Shown: one piece after another, positions 6,146-13,968 of the stretch | How positions within the stretch are numbered: position 1 is the stretch's first letter | Layout: each line of letters begins with the position of its first letter | Origin: an uncultured Dermabacteraceae bacterium | Lineage (GTDB): Bacteria > Actinomycetota > Actinomycetes > Actinomycetales > Dermabacteraceae | Direction of reading: 5' to 3' | NCBI GenBank assembly: GCA_946223075.1 | Contig: CAMILZ010000033.1 | Span: 1 to 15,637, forward strand | Length of the DNA stretch: 15,637 nucleotides | Position numbers and translations under genes: made by a program | The notes under the pieces: generated by a model | What the model saw: the letters and a program-made list of their open reading frames with translations, nothing else | What the model was told of the DNA's origin: nothing | Database searches by the model: none

Positions 6146-7054
6146 GTGGACGACCTCGCAAATAAGATCAATATTCCGCCTGCGCCGGCCATGGCTAAGG
6201 CCGTCGAAGATGGCATGTACGCGAAGGCCACGATGCCGGCCTGGAAGATTTTCTGGCTCGGCCTCACCGGCGGCGCCTACATCGCCTTCGGCTTCATCAT
6301 GTTCGTGACCACGCAGCAGGGCGCGCCGGGTGAGTGGCCCCTCGGCATCACGAAGATGATCGGCGGCGCGTTCTTCGCGACTGGCCTCATCATGGTCATC
6401 AACTCGGGTTCGGACCTCTTCACGGGCACGACCCTCAACATCATGCCGTTCCTGTCGAAGCGCATCACGGCTGGTCAGCTGTTCCGCCACTGGGGCCTCT
6501 CCTACGTCGCGAACTTCATCGGCTCGGTGACCATCGCGATCCTCGTGTTCCTCGCGAACACCCCCGCCACCAACAAGAGCGCATGGGGCCTCATCGTCCT
6601 CAACGTCACGAAGGGCAAGCTCAACCTCGACTGGGGCAACGCCTTCGTGCTCGGTATTCTCTGTAACTTCCTCGTGTGCATGGCCGTGTGGCTGACCTTC
6701 GCTGGCCGTTCGTTCCTCGACAAGGGCCTCGCAATCGTCGTGCCGCTCGTGATCTTCGTGTCCACCGGCTTCGAGCACTCGGTCGCCAACATGTTCATGC
6801 TCCCCATGGGCTGGCTCATCAAAACCTTCGGCGCGGATGCCTTCTGGGCTGGTGAAGCCATCACGAACGCTGGCGTGACCTCCGCTGACTTCGACATGAT
6901 CAGCTGGGACAAGATCATCCTCGGCAACCTCCTGCCCGTGACCCTCGGCAACATCATCGGTGGTGCCCTGTGCGTCGGCTGCTACTTCTGGGTGGCCTAC
7001 CGCAAGGACGCCATCAAGGCTGAGCGCGAGGCTACTGCCGTCGCCGCCAAGTAA
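6146..7054 (+). CDS. Formate/nitrite transporter (FNT) family channel
   Basis: The 302-aa product is an integral membrane protein of the FNT (FocA/NirC) family, pentameric channels that pass formate, nitrite or similar small anions. The hydrophobic profile fits six transmembrane helices. Family signatures seen include GILCNFLVCMAVWL and GFEHSVANMF; H211 in the latter corresponds to the conserved pore His (His209 of E. coli FocA). NLLPVTLGNIIGG near the C-terminus is also typical. The GTG at 6146 follows AAAGGAG with 6-bp spacing. The gene is monocistronic, between a terminator at 6036-6067 and a bidirectional terminator at 7079-7116. Formate versus nitrite preference cannot be told: no pyruvate formate-lyase or nitrite reductase gene is in the window. 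Confidence 0.92.
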   Translation: MDDLANKINIPPAPAMAKAVEDGMYAKATMPAWKIFWLGLTGGAYIAFGFIMFVTTQQGAPGEWPLGITKMIGGAFFATGLIMVINSGSDLFTGTTLNIMPFLSKRITAGQLFRHWGLSYVANFIGSVTIAILVFLANTPATNKSAWGLIVLNVTKGKLNLDWGNAFVLGILCNFLVCMAVWLTFAGRSFLDKGLAIVVPLVIFVSTGFEHSVANMFMLPMGWLIKTFGADAFWAGEAITNAGVTSADFDMISWDKIILGNLLPVTLGNIIGGALCVGCYFWVAYRKDAIKAEREATAVAAK

Positions 7055-7078
7055 CGGCAAGCGTTCCCGTTAAACATC

Positions 7079-7116
7079 GAAGGCCCGGCTCCCTCGCATC
7101 GAGGGGCCGGGCCTTC
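7079..7116. terminator. Bidirectional terminator between FNT gene and ppc
   Basis: GAAGGCCCGGC (7079-7089) pairs perfectly over 11 bp with GCCGGGCCTTC (7106-7116), with further partial pairing of the CTCG loop. It lies between two convergent genes, 24 bp after one stop and 21 bp after the other. T tracts are short on both sides. Confidence 0.85.
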
Positions 7117-7137
7117 ACCTTGACTTCGCGGCGGGAA

Positions 7138-9972
7138 TCAGCCGGTGTTCTTCATGCCCGCTGCCACGCCGTTGATCGTCGTAAGCAGGGCGCGCTTCTC
7201 GGCGTCCGAAACCTCGATGCCGCGAGCGTGAGCGTCGCGCACGCGCTGAAGCATCGCGACCTGCATGTAGCTGATCGGGTCGAGGTAGCGGTCACGAACG
7301 TCCAGGGTCCGCTTGAGCACCGGCGAGTTGTCCAGAAGATTGAGAACGCCGGTGAGGCGCTCGATCTCCGCGACCGTGAGCTCGTACTCCTCGCGGATCG
7401 TCTCGAACAGGTGCCACAGGCGCGTCGGCACGAGCGAGTGCACGTAGTGGGAGGCGATCCCCATGTCGGTTTTCGCGAGCGTCATTTCCACGTTCGAAAT
7501 GACGGTGCGGAAGAAGTGCCAGTTTTCGTACATCTCCTTGAGGTCGCCCTCATAGCCAGCCTCGCGTGCGGCCTTGAGGCCCGAGCCCGCGCCGAACCAG
7601 CCGGGGACGATCTGGCGGGACTGCGTCCAGCCGAATACCCACGGAATCGCGCGCAGGCCATCGAGACCCTTCTCGCTCGTCGTCCTCTTTGAGGGACGCG
7701 AACCGATCTTGAGGTCGCCGAGCTGCTCCACGGGCGTGGATGCGACGAAGTACTCGGGCAGATCGGGATCGTCGATGAGGGTGCGATACCGGGCGAAGGA
7801 AGCGTCGGAAAGGCTTTCCATGACGGTGCCGAAGCGCTCCAAATCCTGCGGGCTCGTGCGGGGCTTCTGGTGAAGCGCCGAGCCCTGCATGACCGCCGCG
7901 AGCGAAAGGTCGAGGTTTTCACGCGCGAGCACGGGCAGCATGTACTTATCGGAGATGACTTCGCCCTGCTCCGTGAACTTGATTTCGCCTTCGAGCACGC
8001 CGTAGGGCTGGGCCAGGATCGCATCGTAGGTGGGGCCGCCGCCGCGTCCGACGCTTCCCCCGCGGCCGTGGAACAGGCGCAGGGTCACGTTGTGCTTGGC
8101 GGCAACGTCGCGAAGGCGTCGCTGTGCCTGGTGGATCTCCCACTGGCTCGTGATGACGCCCGATTCCTTGTTCGAATCGGAGTAGCCGAGCATGATTTCG
8201 TGGCGGTCGCCGCGCAGGCGCACGATTTCGCGGTAGCTCGGGTCGCTCAGGAGTTCGTCGAGAATTTCGCCGGCGTGGCGGAGCTCTTCGACGGTTTCGA
8301 GAAGCGGGCTGAAGCCGATGTCGGCACGGCGCTCCTCACCCGAGAGATCCACGAGTCCCGCCTCGCGCGCGAGGAGAGCGACGGCGAGAATGTCGTCGGC
8401 GCCGCGGGTCATCGACACGATGTACGTCTGGATGACGTCGGGGCCGTAGGTGCGCTGCGCGGTGCGAATCTCGCGGAACACGTTGAAGGTGTTCTGGACC
8501 GAAGGATCGAGCGGGGATTCTTCGCCGAGAAGCTGCGCGCTCGCGAGCGGTCGCTTCGACGCGAGCTCGGAGGAAAGCACCTTCGTGCGCTCTTCGCGCG
8601 TGAGCTCCCCGTACGGCTTATCGAGCTCACCCACGCGGTCGAACAGTTCCGCGAGAAGGTCGTGGTGCTTCTCGGCGTGCTCACGCACGTCCATGATGGC
8701 GAGATTGAGCCCGCTTCCCGCGAGTACGGACTGCGCGAGGGCAACCGAGCCGTCGGCCATGAGGTCGCCGCGATGCTTGCGAAGCGAGTCGCGCAGCTCT
8801 TCAAAATCGTCCTGAAGCTCGGCGCCCGTGAGGTAGTCGACGCCGGGCTTGTGCGCCTCGCCGCTTTGGATGCGCTCGCGCGTCGCGGCAAGCTTCGCCC
8901 GCATCGAGAAAAGCTTGAGGCGGTAGGGCTCGTGGGCGAAGAGTTCGAATTGCTCTTTCGGAACGAACCCGAGCGCTTCCTGGTCCTTTTCGAGGCTCTC
9001 GCTGAGCTTCTCGTCCTCACCGATCAGGGTCGAGCTCATCGAAAGCTCGAGCGTGAGCGAATCAAGGAACGCCTCGGCGATATCGATCGCGGCATCCGCT
9101 TGGAGCTTGAGCACCTCGCGCGTGACGTCCGCCGTCACGTACGGGTTGCCGTCGCGGTCACCGCCGATCCACGAACCGAAACGCAGCGGCACCTTCCGCA
9201 CGGGCAGATCAGCGCCGTAGTCGCGAAGCTCATGGCGCAAGGCGTCGAGCACCTCGGGAAGGGTGTGCAGATACAGGGAGCGCAAGTAGAAGATGGCGTT
9301 GCGCGCCTCGTCCTGCGGGGTCGGCTGCGTGCGGCGTAGCTCGTCGGTCTGCCAGAGCGCCTCGATCGTTTCCGCAAGATCGCGATCCTGCTTTTTGCGG
9401 GCGCGCGTTCCTTCCTCGGTGTCCGTTTCAAGGAGGGTCGAGACGCGGCGAAGCTTTGTAAGAACCGCGCGGCGCGAGGCTTCCGTGGGGTGAGCCGTGA
9501 ACACGAGGCGCACATCGAGCTCGTCGACCGTGCGCTGGAGCTCCTCCACCCCGGCTTCTTCCGCAATCGACTTCACCGTGCGGGGAATCCACGAATCGTT
9601 CTCTTCCTGCCCCTGAAGGGCGCGCACGCGGTAGGTCTGCTCCGCGGCGTTCGCAAGCAAGAAGTACTGGGTGAAGGCGCGCGTGAGTTCCGTTGCCTGT
9701 TCAATGGGAAGTTCGGCCAGGCGGCGCTGCACACGCATCGTGTCCTCGGTCGACTTCGACTTCTTCGACTGCTTCGCGAGCTGGCGCACCTCCTCCACGA
9801 GGTCGAGGAGTTCACGGCCGTGCTGGTCGGCGAGTGTCTCACCGAGAAGCGTGGAAAGCCTGCGCACGGTTGCGCGAAGCGGCGCGTCAATAAGCGGGTC
9901 GTCACCCACGACCGGGAATTCAGCGGTCAGGGTGGGCAGGTCGTGAAGGCTATCGTCGTGTTGTTCGCGCAC
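7138..9972 (-). CDS. ppc: Phosphoenolpyruvate carboxylase
   Basis: The 944-aa enzyme carboxylates PEP with bicarbonate to oxaloacetate, refilling the TCA cycle and feeding the aspartate family. Seen: FTAHPTE with the catalytic His at 161; GSWIGGDRDGNPYVT; MLGYSDSNKESG (about 590-605); FHGRGGSVGRGGGP (about 630-645), the signature that includes the catalytic arginine; WVFGWTQSRQIVPGWFG; and the family's C-terminal ending NTG. The length fits actinobacterial PEP carboxylases, which are longer than the roughly 880-aa E. coli enzyme. I chose the GTG at 9972 because GAGAGG lies 6 bp upstream; an upstream GTG at 10023 would add 17 residues without a ribosome binding site. It is transcribed alone, convergent with the FNT gene. 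Confidence 0.97.
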   Translation of the reverse strand: MREQHDDSLHDLPTLTAEFPVVGDDPLIDAPLRATVRRLSTLLGETLADQHGRELLDLVEEVRQLAKQSKKSKSTEDTMRVQRRLAELPIEQATELTRAFTQYFLLANAAEQTYRVRALQGQEENDSWIPRTVKSIAEEAGVEELQRTVDELDVRLVFTAHPTEASRRAVLTKLRRVSTLLETDTEEGTRARKKQDRDLAETIEALWQTDELRRTQPTPQDEARNAIFYLRSLYLHTLPEVLDALRHELRDYGADLPVRKVPLRFGSWIGGDRDGNPYVTADVTREVLKLQADAAIDIAEAFLDSLTLELSMSSTLIGEDEKLSESLEKDQEALGFVPKEQFELFAHEPYRLKLFSMRAKLAATRERIQSGEAHKPGVDYLTGAELQDDFEELRDSLRKHRGDLMADGSVALAQSVLAGSGLNLAIMDVREHAEKHHDLLAELFDRVGELDKPYGELTREERTKVLSSELASKRPLASAQLLGEESPLDPSVQNTFNVFREIRTAQRTYGPDVIQTYIVSMTRGADDILAVALLAREAGLVDLSGEERRADIGFSPLLETVEELRHAGEILDELLSDPSYREIVRLRGDRHEIMLGYSDSNKESGVITSQWEIHQAQRRLRDVAAKHNVTLRLFHGRGGSVGRGGGPTYDAILAQPYGVLEGEIKFTEQGEVISDKYMLPVLARENLDLSLAAVMQGSALHQKPRTSPQDLERFGTVMESLSDASFARYRTLIDDPDLPEYFVASTPVEQLGDLKIGSRPSKRTTSEKGLDGLRAIPWVFGWTQSRQIVPGWFGAGSGLKAAREAGYEGDLKEMYENWHFFRTVISNVEMTLAKTDMGIASHYVHSLVPTRLWHLFETIREEYELTVAEIERLTGVLNLLDNSPVLKRTLDVRDRYLDPISYMQVAMLQRVRDAHARGIEVSDAEKRALLTTINGVAAGMKNTG

Positions 9973-10073
9973 CTTTAACCTCTCGTCTGGAAGCGGGTGG
10001 CTACCGTGGCGAACCTCAAACACCGGCCAGGCGCTCGCGGTCCCCCATCAGCGCCGAATGAGCCGGGGCCAGT

Positions 10074-10214
10074 CTACTCTGCCACTCGCCAACTCCGCTG
10101 GGGAAAGGTCCTCGTGGAACGCACCCTCGCAATTTTGGCGGTGACCGCACTGTCCTTTCGCTGCTTGCCCTCGGTGAGCAGCGCAGCATCAACGTTGATC
10201 GGTGCGCGTGCCAT
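10074..10214 (-). CDS. Possible 46-aa small ORF upstream of ppc (unknown)
   Basis: An ATG at 10214 opens 46 codons ending in TAG at 10074. The peptide begins MARAPINVDAALLTEGKQRK. The first ~30 codons have coding-like GC-rich third positions; the last third uses rarer AGG and CGA codons. No ribosome binding site is evident before the ATG. It lies on the same strand as ppc, 101 bp before its start, so it could be a small protein, a leader peptide or the remnant of a longer gene. The stop codon overlaps TAGACT, a possible -10 box for ppc, which is a competing explanation. I recognise no family. Confidence 0.3.
   Translation of the reverse strand: MARAPINVDAALLTEGKQRKDSAVTAKIARVRSTRTFPQRSWRVAE
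10188..10199. promoter_or_regulatory. Perfect 12-bp palindrome upstream of ppc
   Basis: ATCAACGTTGAT is a perfect dyad with no spacer, about 215 bp before the ppc start and inside the small ORF candidate. It may be an operator, but a palindrome of this size can arise by chance. Confidence 0.25.
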
Positions 10215-10268
10215 GACAAGAGCTTGAGGTCAGCGTGTGCGGAGGTAGCGTCGGGCCTTCCCCCGCTC

Positions 10269-10298
10269 CCGGGGTCGGGGCTCTGCGCCCCTCCCCGG
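10269..10298. other. Strong GC hairpin between tRNA-Ser and ppc upstream region
   Basis: GGGGC (10277-10281) and GCCCC (10287-10291) form an inner stem. An outer stem (10269-10274 with 10293-10298) follows after a small internal bulge. No T tract is adjacent on either strand. It may be an attenuator or boundary hairpin in the 347-bp region between the two minus-strand transcripts; the rest of that region shows nothing else clear. Confidence 0.4.
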
Positions 10299-10320
10299 CG
10301 AGGGCTCAGTCGACCGGGTT

Positions 10321-10358
10321 AAAAACACCGCCCCCGCCCGCTTTTCAGCGAGAGGGGG
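10321..10358 (-). terminator. Terminator of tRNA-Ser(GCT)
   Basis: On the minus strand an 11-bp stem (10331-10341 with 10348-10358, one mismatch and one G-T pair) is followed after a few bases by TTTTTAA at 10325-10319. It lies 12 bp beyond the tRNA 3' end. Confidence 0.8.
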
Positions 10359-10370
10359 AGATGTCTCATG

Positions 10371-10460
10371 CGGAGACGAGAGGATTTGAACCTCCGAGGC
10401 GGCTCTACACCGCCTACTCCCTTAGCAGGGGAGCGCATTCGGCCACTCTGCCACGTCTCC
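10371..10460 (-). tRNA. tRNA-Ser(GCT)
   Basis: Read on the minus strand, the acceptor GGAGACG pairs with CGTCTCC. The anticodon stem CTCCC/GGGAG encloses loop CTGCTAA, giving anticodon GCT (AGC/AGU codons). A long variable arm (GGCGG...CCGCC) marks it as a class II serine tRNA, and the T loop TTCAAAT is intact. Discriminator G is at 10371; CCA is not encoded. Length is 90 nt. Confidence 0.97.
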
Positions 10461-10481
10461 TTGCGCGCAAGGCGCTGAGTC

Positions 10482-10510
10482 AGCCTACCGAACTTCGCCG
10501 GGCGGCTCAA
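10482..10510 (-). promoter_or_regulatory. Promoter of tRNA-Ser(GCT)
   Basis: On the minus strand TTGAGC (plus 10505-10510) and TAGGCT (plus 10482-10487) are separated by exactly 17 bp. The expected start near 10475 lies about 15 nt before the tRNA 5' end at 10460, so the tRNA has its own promoter downstream of the lipoprotein array. Confidence 0.7.
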
Positions 10511-10549
10511 ATCTTTCGCGGCGCGTCCCACATTGCGCGGGCGTCATCC

Positions 10550-11290
10550 TCAAGGCCTGATGTATATCCCCTTGCCTTCAAGCTTCACGACGTTGAAGCC
10601 CATGCCGAGTTCTTCGCTCTTGACGGCAGCCGTACCGTCGCCGCGTTCCTCGACCGTGAAGGCGGCACCGTTGAGCGCCTCGCGCATAGCGTTCGCTTTA
10701 TTGGGGTCCATCGGCGTGACTTGCTGGCTCGCCGCCCTCACGCACGCGTTTTTCTCCACCTGGTTTTCGAGCACGAAATAGCCGCCGTTGGCCTCGGCCG
10801 CTGCGAGTTCACACGCGACGGCCCAGTTCGAATCTATGCGTGCCTGCGCGTACAGGATGGTGATCTTCACCGCCTCCTGCTTTTCCTCCTCGGTGAAGGG
10901 GGTTCGGCTTGGCTTGAGGGTCGCTCCCCCACCGCCACTCGGATCCTGCGCCCCCGGAGCAGGCGCCGGTGCGGGCGCCGGATTCGGAGGGGCGGTGGTC
11001 GGCTCCGGGGCAGGCGGGGCGGTGGTGGGGGTCCCCGGCTGGGGCGCCGGGCCACCGCTCGTGCCGGGGTTCGCGGGCGCCGGTGCCGACGTTGTTGGAC
11101 CGGGCAACGGTGCGGTTGTGGGGGCGGGGCTCGCGGAGTCCGACGGTTGCGCGCTTGACGCAGTTGCGGAACTCGAAGAGTTGCCCTCATCTTTGGAGGA
11201 AGTGAGGGCCCCGCACCCGGCGAGACTCACCGCGGCAAGGGTCATCGCGCTGAAGACCGAAAGTAAACGTCGTGGGCTGGAGGGATTCAT
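10550..11290 (-). CDS. Lipoprotein paralogue 5 of the array (unknown function)
   Basis: This is a 246-aa predicted secreted lipoprotein. The basic N-terminus (SPRR), hydrophobic core and lipobox LAGC with Cys26 indicate signal peptidase II processing and anchoring on the outer face of the membrane. Residues about 30-128 form a very Pro/Ala/Gly/Thr-rich linker with PAPAPAP runs, probably spanning the cell wall. The C-terminal domain (about 129-246) starts TPFTEEEK and has Cys160 and Cys183, 23 apart, then ERGDGT (215-220) and a final beta-like stretch. It is the most divergent of the five and lacks the polar ending of the others. ATG 11290 has AAAGG 7 bp upstream. It is the last gene of the array. 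I do not recognise the domain; an NTF2-like fold with a disulfide is a guess. Confidence 0.8.
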   Translation of the reverse strand: MNPSSPRRLLSVFSAMTLAAVSLAGCGALTSSKDEGNSSSSATASSAQPSDSASPAPTTAPLPGPTTSAPAPANPGTSGGPAPQPGTPTTAPPAPEPTTAPPNPAPAPAPAPGAQDPSGGGGATLKPSRTPFTEEEKQEAVKITILYAQARIDSNWAVACELAAAEANGGYFVLENQVEKNACVRAASQQVTPMDPNKANAMREALNGAAFTVEERGDGTAAVKSEELGMGFNVVKLEGKGIYIRP

Positions 11291-11319
11291 GGTTGGGCCT
11301 TTACTGTGGAAGAGAAGCT

Positions 11320-11356
11320 GGGGGGTTGAGAATCTGACACTCTTCAGGCACCCCCC
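11320..11356. other. Possible hairpin between lipoproteins 4 and 5
   Basis: GGGGGGT (11320-11326) can pair with ACCCCCC (11350-11356) across a 23-nt loop that itself contains a short TGA/TCA stem. It sits in the 108-bp gap between two lipoprotein genes, 30 bp before the ribosome binding site side of gene 5. It may be a weak terminator or leader structure. Confidence 0.35.
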
Positions 11357-11398
11357 ACCGCCTCACGGGGCGTGCGAGTGACACGAAACTGAAATGAG

Positions 11399-12133
11399 TT
11401 AGAGAGAGCTGACCATCAGGCGAAGATTCCCGTCGTCGAGCCTCACGAGCAAAATGCCCATCGAATCGCCATCGGAGAAGAACTCGCCCGTGCCATCGCC
11501 CCGATCTCGCACCGTCACATGCTCAGGACCGGCTTGGGCGAGCGCTTCTTCCGCACCTCGTCGAGCTTCAGGTGAGCCTTCGACTTCTTCCTTGAAGGTT
11601 TCGACGCAATGCCCCTTCACTTCGGGTGCATCAAGTCGCACGGCCTGCCCGCTACTTCCCACAATGAGCATGCCGCACACCCCCTCGTAGTCGCCGTCGA
11701 GGGCTCGCCGCACCATCTCTCCGGGGAGCGTCTGGCCGCGCTTGAGCTCATCTGCGGTAAAGGGAGCGGTGTCGAGTTTCGCCTGTGCGCTCTTGGGGAA
11801 GCCCCCAAAGTCCTCAATGCCTTCACTGTCTCTACCGCCGGGTTCCGTAGGTGTCTGATCGCTTCCGGGCACACTCGGCGATTGGTCATGAGTCCCGGAA
11901 AGGCCAGGCTGTTCTCCGCCGGCATCGCTCGTACCGGGTTCGCTTTGACCAGCATTGCTACTCGATTTCGAGGAGTCTTCTTCCTTGGTATCAGCGGGAC
12001 TCGTAGTCTGCTCAGAGGTTGGTTCGTTCTTCTTGGCCTCTGTGGTCGCACCGCAGCCTGCCAAACCAAAGGCGAGAGCACCAATAGCGATACTGAGAGA
12101 GACCGAACGGGTCTTGCGGGTAAGAGCAAACAT
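11399..12133 (-). CDS. Lipoprotein paralogue 4 of the array (unknown function)
   Basis: This is a 244-aa predicted lipoprotein. TRKTRS, a hydrophobic core and lipobox LAGC (Cys27) are followed by CGATTEAKK and a Ser/Glu/Gly/Pro-rich linker to about residue 118. The C-terminal domain runs about 119-244: a DTAPFT start, LDGDYEGVC (Cys153), GHC (Cys176, 23 residues on), RGDGT (211-215) and a final LVRLDDGNLRLMV strand, the last very like paralogue 3. The start at 12133 follows GAAAGGTTGACG, almost identical to the region before paralogue 1, and places the lipobox at the same residue as in paralogues 1-3. A longer reading from 12202 would bury the signal peptide. The function is not recognised; the conserved Cys pair suggests an extracytoplasmic disulfide. 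Confidence 0.82.
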   Translation of the reverse strand: MFALTRKTRSVSLSIAIGALAFGLAGCGATTEAKKNEPTSEQTTSPADTKEEDSSKSSSNAGQSEPGTSDAGGEQPGLSGTHDQSPSVPGSDQTPTEPGGRDSEGIEDFGGFPKSAQAKLDTAPFTADELKRGQTLPGEMVRRALDGDYEGVCGMLIVGSSGQAVRLDAPEVKGHCVETFKEEVEGSPEARRGAEEALAQAGPEHVTVRDRGDGTGEFFSDGDSMGILLVRLDDGNLRLMVSSL

Positions 12134-12235
12134 CGTCAACCTTTCATGTGAGTCGAGGGGCTTAGCCTCGTCTTTCTCAAGCTCTAATGGGGCTTGCTTC
12201 ACGAGTCGGCAGAATCCGAAGCAGAGAGGAACGAG

Positions 12236-12994
12236 CTAGAAATTATCGACCATGAGGCGAAGGCTGCCGTCGTCAAGCCGTGCAAGCTTCGTTTCGCCCG
12301 GCTTGCCATCGCGTGCGAAGGTGGCTGTACCGTCGCCATTATCGTGAAGCTCGAAGTGCTTCGGGTCAGTAGCTTCTTTCACCTGTTCCGGCGTCATGCT
12401 CTTCATAGCCGAGGAATCTATGCCGGTTTGAAGCGCAGCCGCACATTGATCCCTGAACTCCGGCACATCGAATCGCACAAGAGTGCCGTCCTTACTCAGC
12501 ACCATCATGTCGCAGACTCCGGCAGCATCCCCCGCTACCATTTTGGTCATCATCTCCTGCGGAAGCTGCAGGCCGCGCTGCATCTCTTCTTGCGTGAGGG
12601 GCGTGGGGTCCAACGTCGCCTTGGCACTCTCGGGGATGTCCTCGAGCGAGTCGATACCTCCGACACCCGCGGGGTTCGGTTGCGTCTGCTCCCCTCCGGG
12701 GACTGCGGGCGTCTGGTTCCCTCCTGGAGCCACAGGTGGCTGCTGAGCATCGGGAGTAGCGGCACCCGGGTCATTCGCGCCAGGGTTTTCACTCTCGTTC
12801 GACCTAGAGGGGGTGGCGGGTGTCGCTGACGGACTTTCTTCAGGCCCTGGGGCGCTCGACGAAGCCGAGGGCTCGCTCGCGCCTTTTTCGTCCCCGCCTT
12901 CATTAAGGGCGCCGCACGACGCCACGCTTGCGGCAAGTGCGCTAGTCGCGACCGCCACCGTGATGGTTCGAGCAATAAACTTCGTGGACTTCAC
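12236..12994 (-). CDS. Lipoprotein paralogue 3 of the array (unknown function)
   Basis: This is a 252-aa predicted lipoprotein. The GTG at 12994 follows AAGGAG by 7 bp; upstream in-frame starts would add 14 residues before the signal peptide. The lipobox is SVASC with Cys27, followed by GALNEG. A Pro/Ser/Gly/Gln-rich linker runs to about residue 125. The C-terminal domain has LDPTPLTQEE (128-137), AGDAAGVC (Cys161), RDQC (Cys184, 23 on), DNGDGT (218-223) and LARLDDGSLRLMV (238-250). It lies 47 bp downstream of paralogue 2, so the two are probably co-transcribed, and 102 bp before paralogue 4. The linker is longer than in paralogues 1 and 2. Confidence 0.83.
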   Translation of the reverse strand: MKSTKFIARTITVAVATSALAASVASCGALNEGGDEKGASEPSASSSAPGPEESPSATPATPSRSNESENPGANDPGAATPDAQQPPVAPGGNQTPAVPGGEQTQPNPAGVGGIDSLEDIPESAKATLDPTPLTQEEMQRGLQLPQEMMTKMVAGDAAGVCDMMVLSKDGTLVRFDVPEFRDQCAAALQTGIDSSAMKSMTPEQVKEATDPKHFELHDNGDGTATFARDGKPGETKLARLDDGSLRLMVDNF

Positions 12995-13041
12995 CTGGTT
13001 CTCCTTCAGTACCATTCGGCCGCTCTCACCGTGCAAAACAA

Positions 13042-13758
13042 TTACTGAGCGACTACGAGGCGAACGCCGCCATCCTTAATCTTCAGAACGTTGAAACCAA
13101 GAGGTTGGCCGGCCATTGCCAGGGCAAAGGTGCCATCACCGTTATCTTTCAGCTCAAAAGTGGCAGGGTCGAACGTCGATTTGGCCTGTTCCTCGGTCAT
13201 TCCGCTGCCAGCTCCGCCGCCTTGGCCCTGACCCGAGAAACTGCCCATAGCTTGAACACACTGCTCACGCATCTCGGGCGTAGTATCCATGCGGTGCATC
13301 GATCCGTCAGGCTCCTTGAATACAGTAATGTCGCACAGAGCACTGAAATCCCCGCTGGTGGTGATTGCCACGAGAAGGTCGGCCATCATTTGCTTGCTCT
13401 GCTCCTTTTCCTGATCGGTAAGGGGCGTGGGGTCAACCTCGACAGGCTCACCCATCCCTGCCGGGAGTCCGCCACTCCCTATCCCGCCGGTGCCTGAGCC
13501 CGGAGTGCTCCCGCCGCCGTCACTGGGCGACGCGGGATTCGGGTCCGTGCCGCCCTGGCTCGTCGGGCTTTCAGTGGGGCCGGGGAATTCGCTTTCCTTC
13601 GGTTCAGGCGCGGCCGATGAGGTCTCTGTGGACGGCGTTTCGGATGCTGGTGCTTCTTTCGTTTCATTGATGGCACCGCAACCAACGGCACCGAGAACGA
13701 GGAGTCCCGCCGCAGTTGCTGCGGAGAGCGCACGCTTCATACGGAGTGGAGTGGACAT
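13042..13758 (-). CDS. Lipoprotein paralogue 2 of the array (unknown function)
   Basis: This is a 238-aa predicted lipoprotein. ATG 13758 has AAAGG 6 bp upstream; a longer reading would add 15 residues without a ribosome binding site. Basic RMKR, a hydrophobic core and lipobox GAVGC (Cys27, a less usual Ala at -3) lead into GAINETKE and a Ser/Pro/Gly-rich linker to about 105. The C-terminal domain has VDPTPLTDQEK, TSGDFSALC (Cys142), REQC (Cys167, 25 on), a small Gly/Gln insert (about 174-186), DNGDGT (205-210) and a beta-like end. It is the first gene after the long hairpin at 13872-13927 and likely heads the transcript of paralogues 2-5. Confidence 0.83.
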   Translation of the reverse strand: MSTPLRMKRALSAATAAGLLVLGAVGCGAINETKEAPASETPSTETSSAAPEPKESEFPGPTESPTSQGGTDPNPASPSDGGGSTPGSGTGGIGSGGLPAGMGEPVEVDPTPLTDQEKEQSKQMMADLLVAITTSGDFSALCDITVFKEPDGSMHRMDTTPEMREQCVQAMGSFSGQGQGGGAGSGMTEEQAKSTFDPATFELKDNGDGTFALAMAGQPLGFNVLKIKDGGVRLVVAQ

Positions 13759-13871
13759 GAGAGCCTTTCGCATGGGTGAGGCGCAGGTCACGCCTGGGGA
13801 CACGTGGGACTAACGTAACGCCCGTTTCTGCATCTTCCTCGAGATGTCTCCCGCACAGGTCGCACCTGCGC

Positions 13872-13927
13872 CACTCACATAACAGGGGACTCGGCGGTAA
13901 TACGCCGAGTCCCCTGTTATGTGAGTG
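13872..13927 (-). terminator. Perfect 25-bp stem hairpin after lipoprotein 1
   Basis: Arms 13872-13896 and 13903-13927 are perfect inverted complements over 25 bp with a 6-nt loop (GTAATA). The structure lies 41 bp after the stop of lipoprotein paralogue 1 and 113 bp before paralogue 2. No T tract follows, so it may terminate as a tract-less actinobacterial terminator, stabilise the mRNA 3' end, or do something else. The terminator role is inferred from position. Confidence 0.7.
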
Positions 13928-13968
13928 CGGCCCCGCGGCCGCCTCATCGGGCTAAATCGGAAATCCGA

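Noticed and set aside
6131..7060. Minus-strand ORF covering the FNT gene
   Set aside because: It is His/Asp/Glu/Arg-rich antisense of a membrane protein gene, a typical shadow.
7870..9339. Plus-strand ORF (489 codons) inside ppc
   Set aside because: It is the antisense shadow of phosphoenolpyruvate carboxylase, with no start signals and low-complexity Arg/Glu/Leu composition.
10235..11158. Plus-strand ORF spanning tRNA-Ser(GCT) and lipoprotein 5
   Set aside because: It reads through a tRNA gene and the linker of a real gene on the other strand; the Gly/Arg-rich end is the antisense of a Pro/Ala linker.
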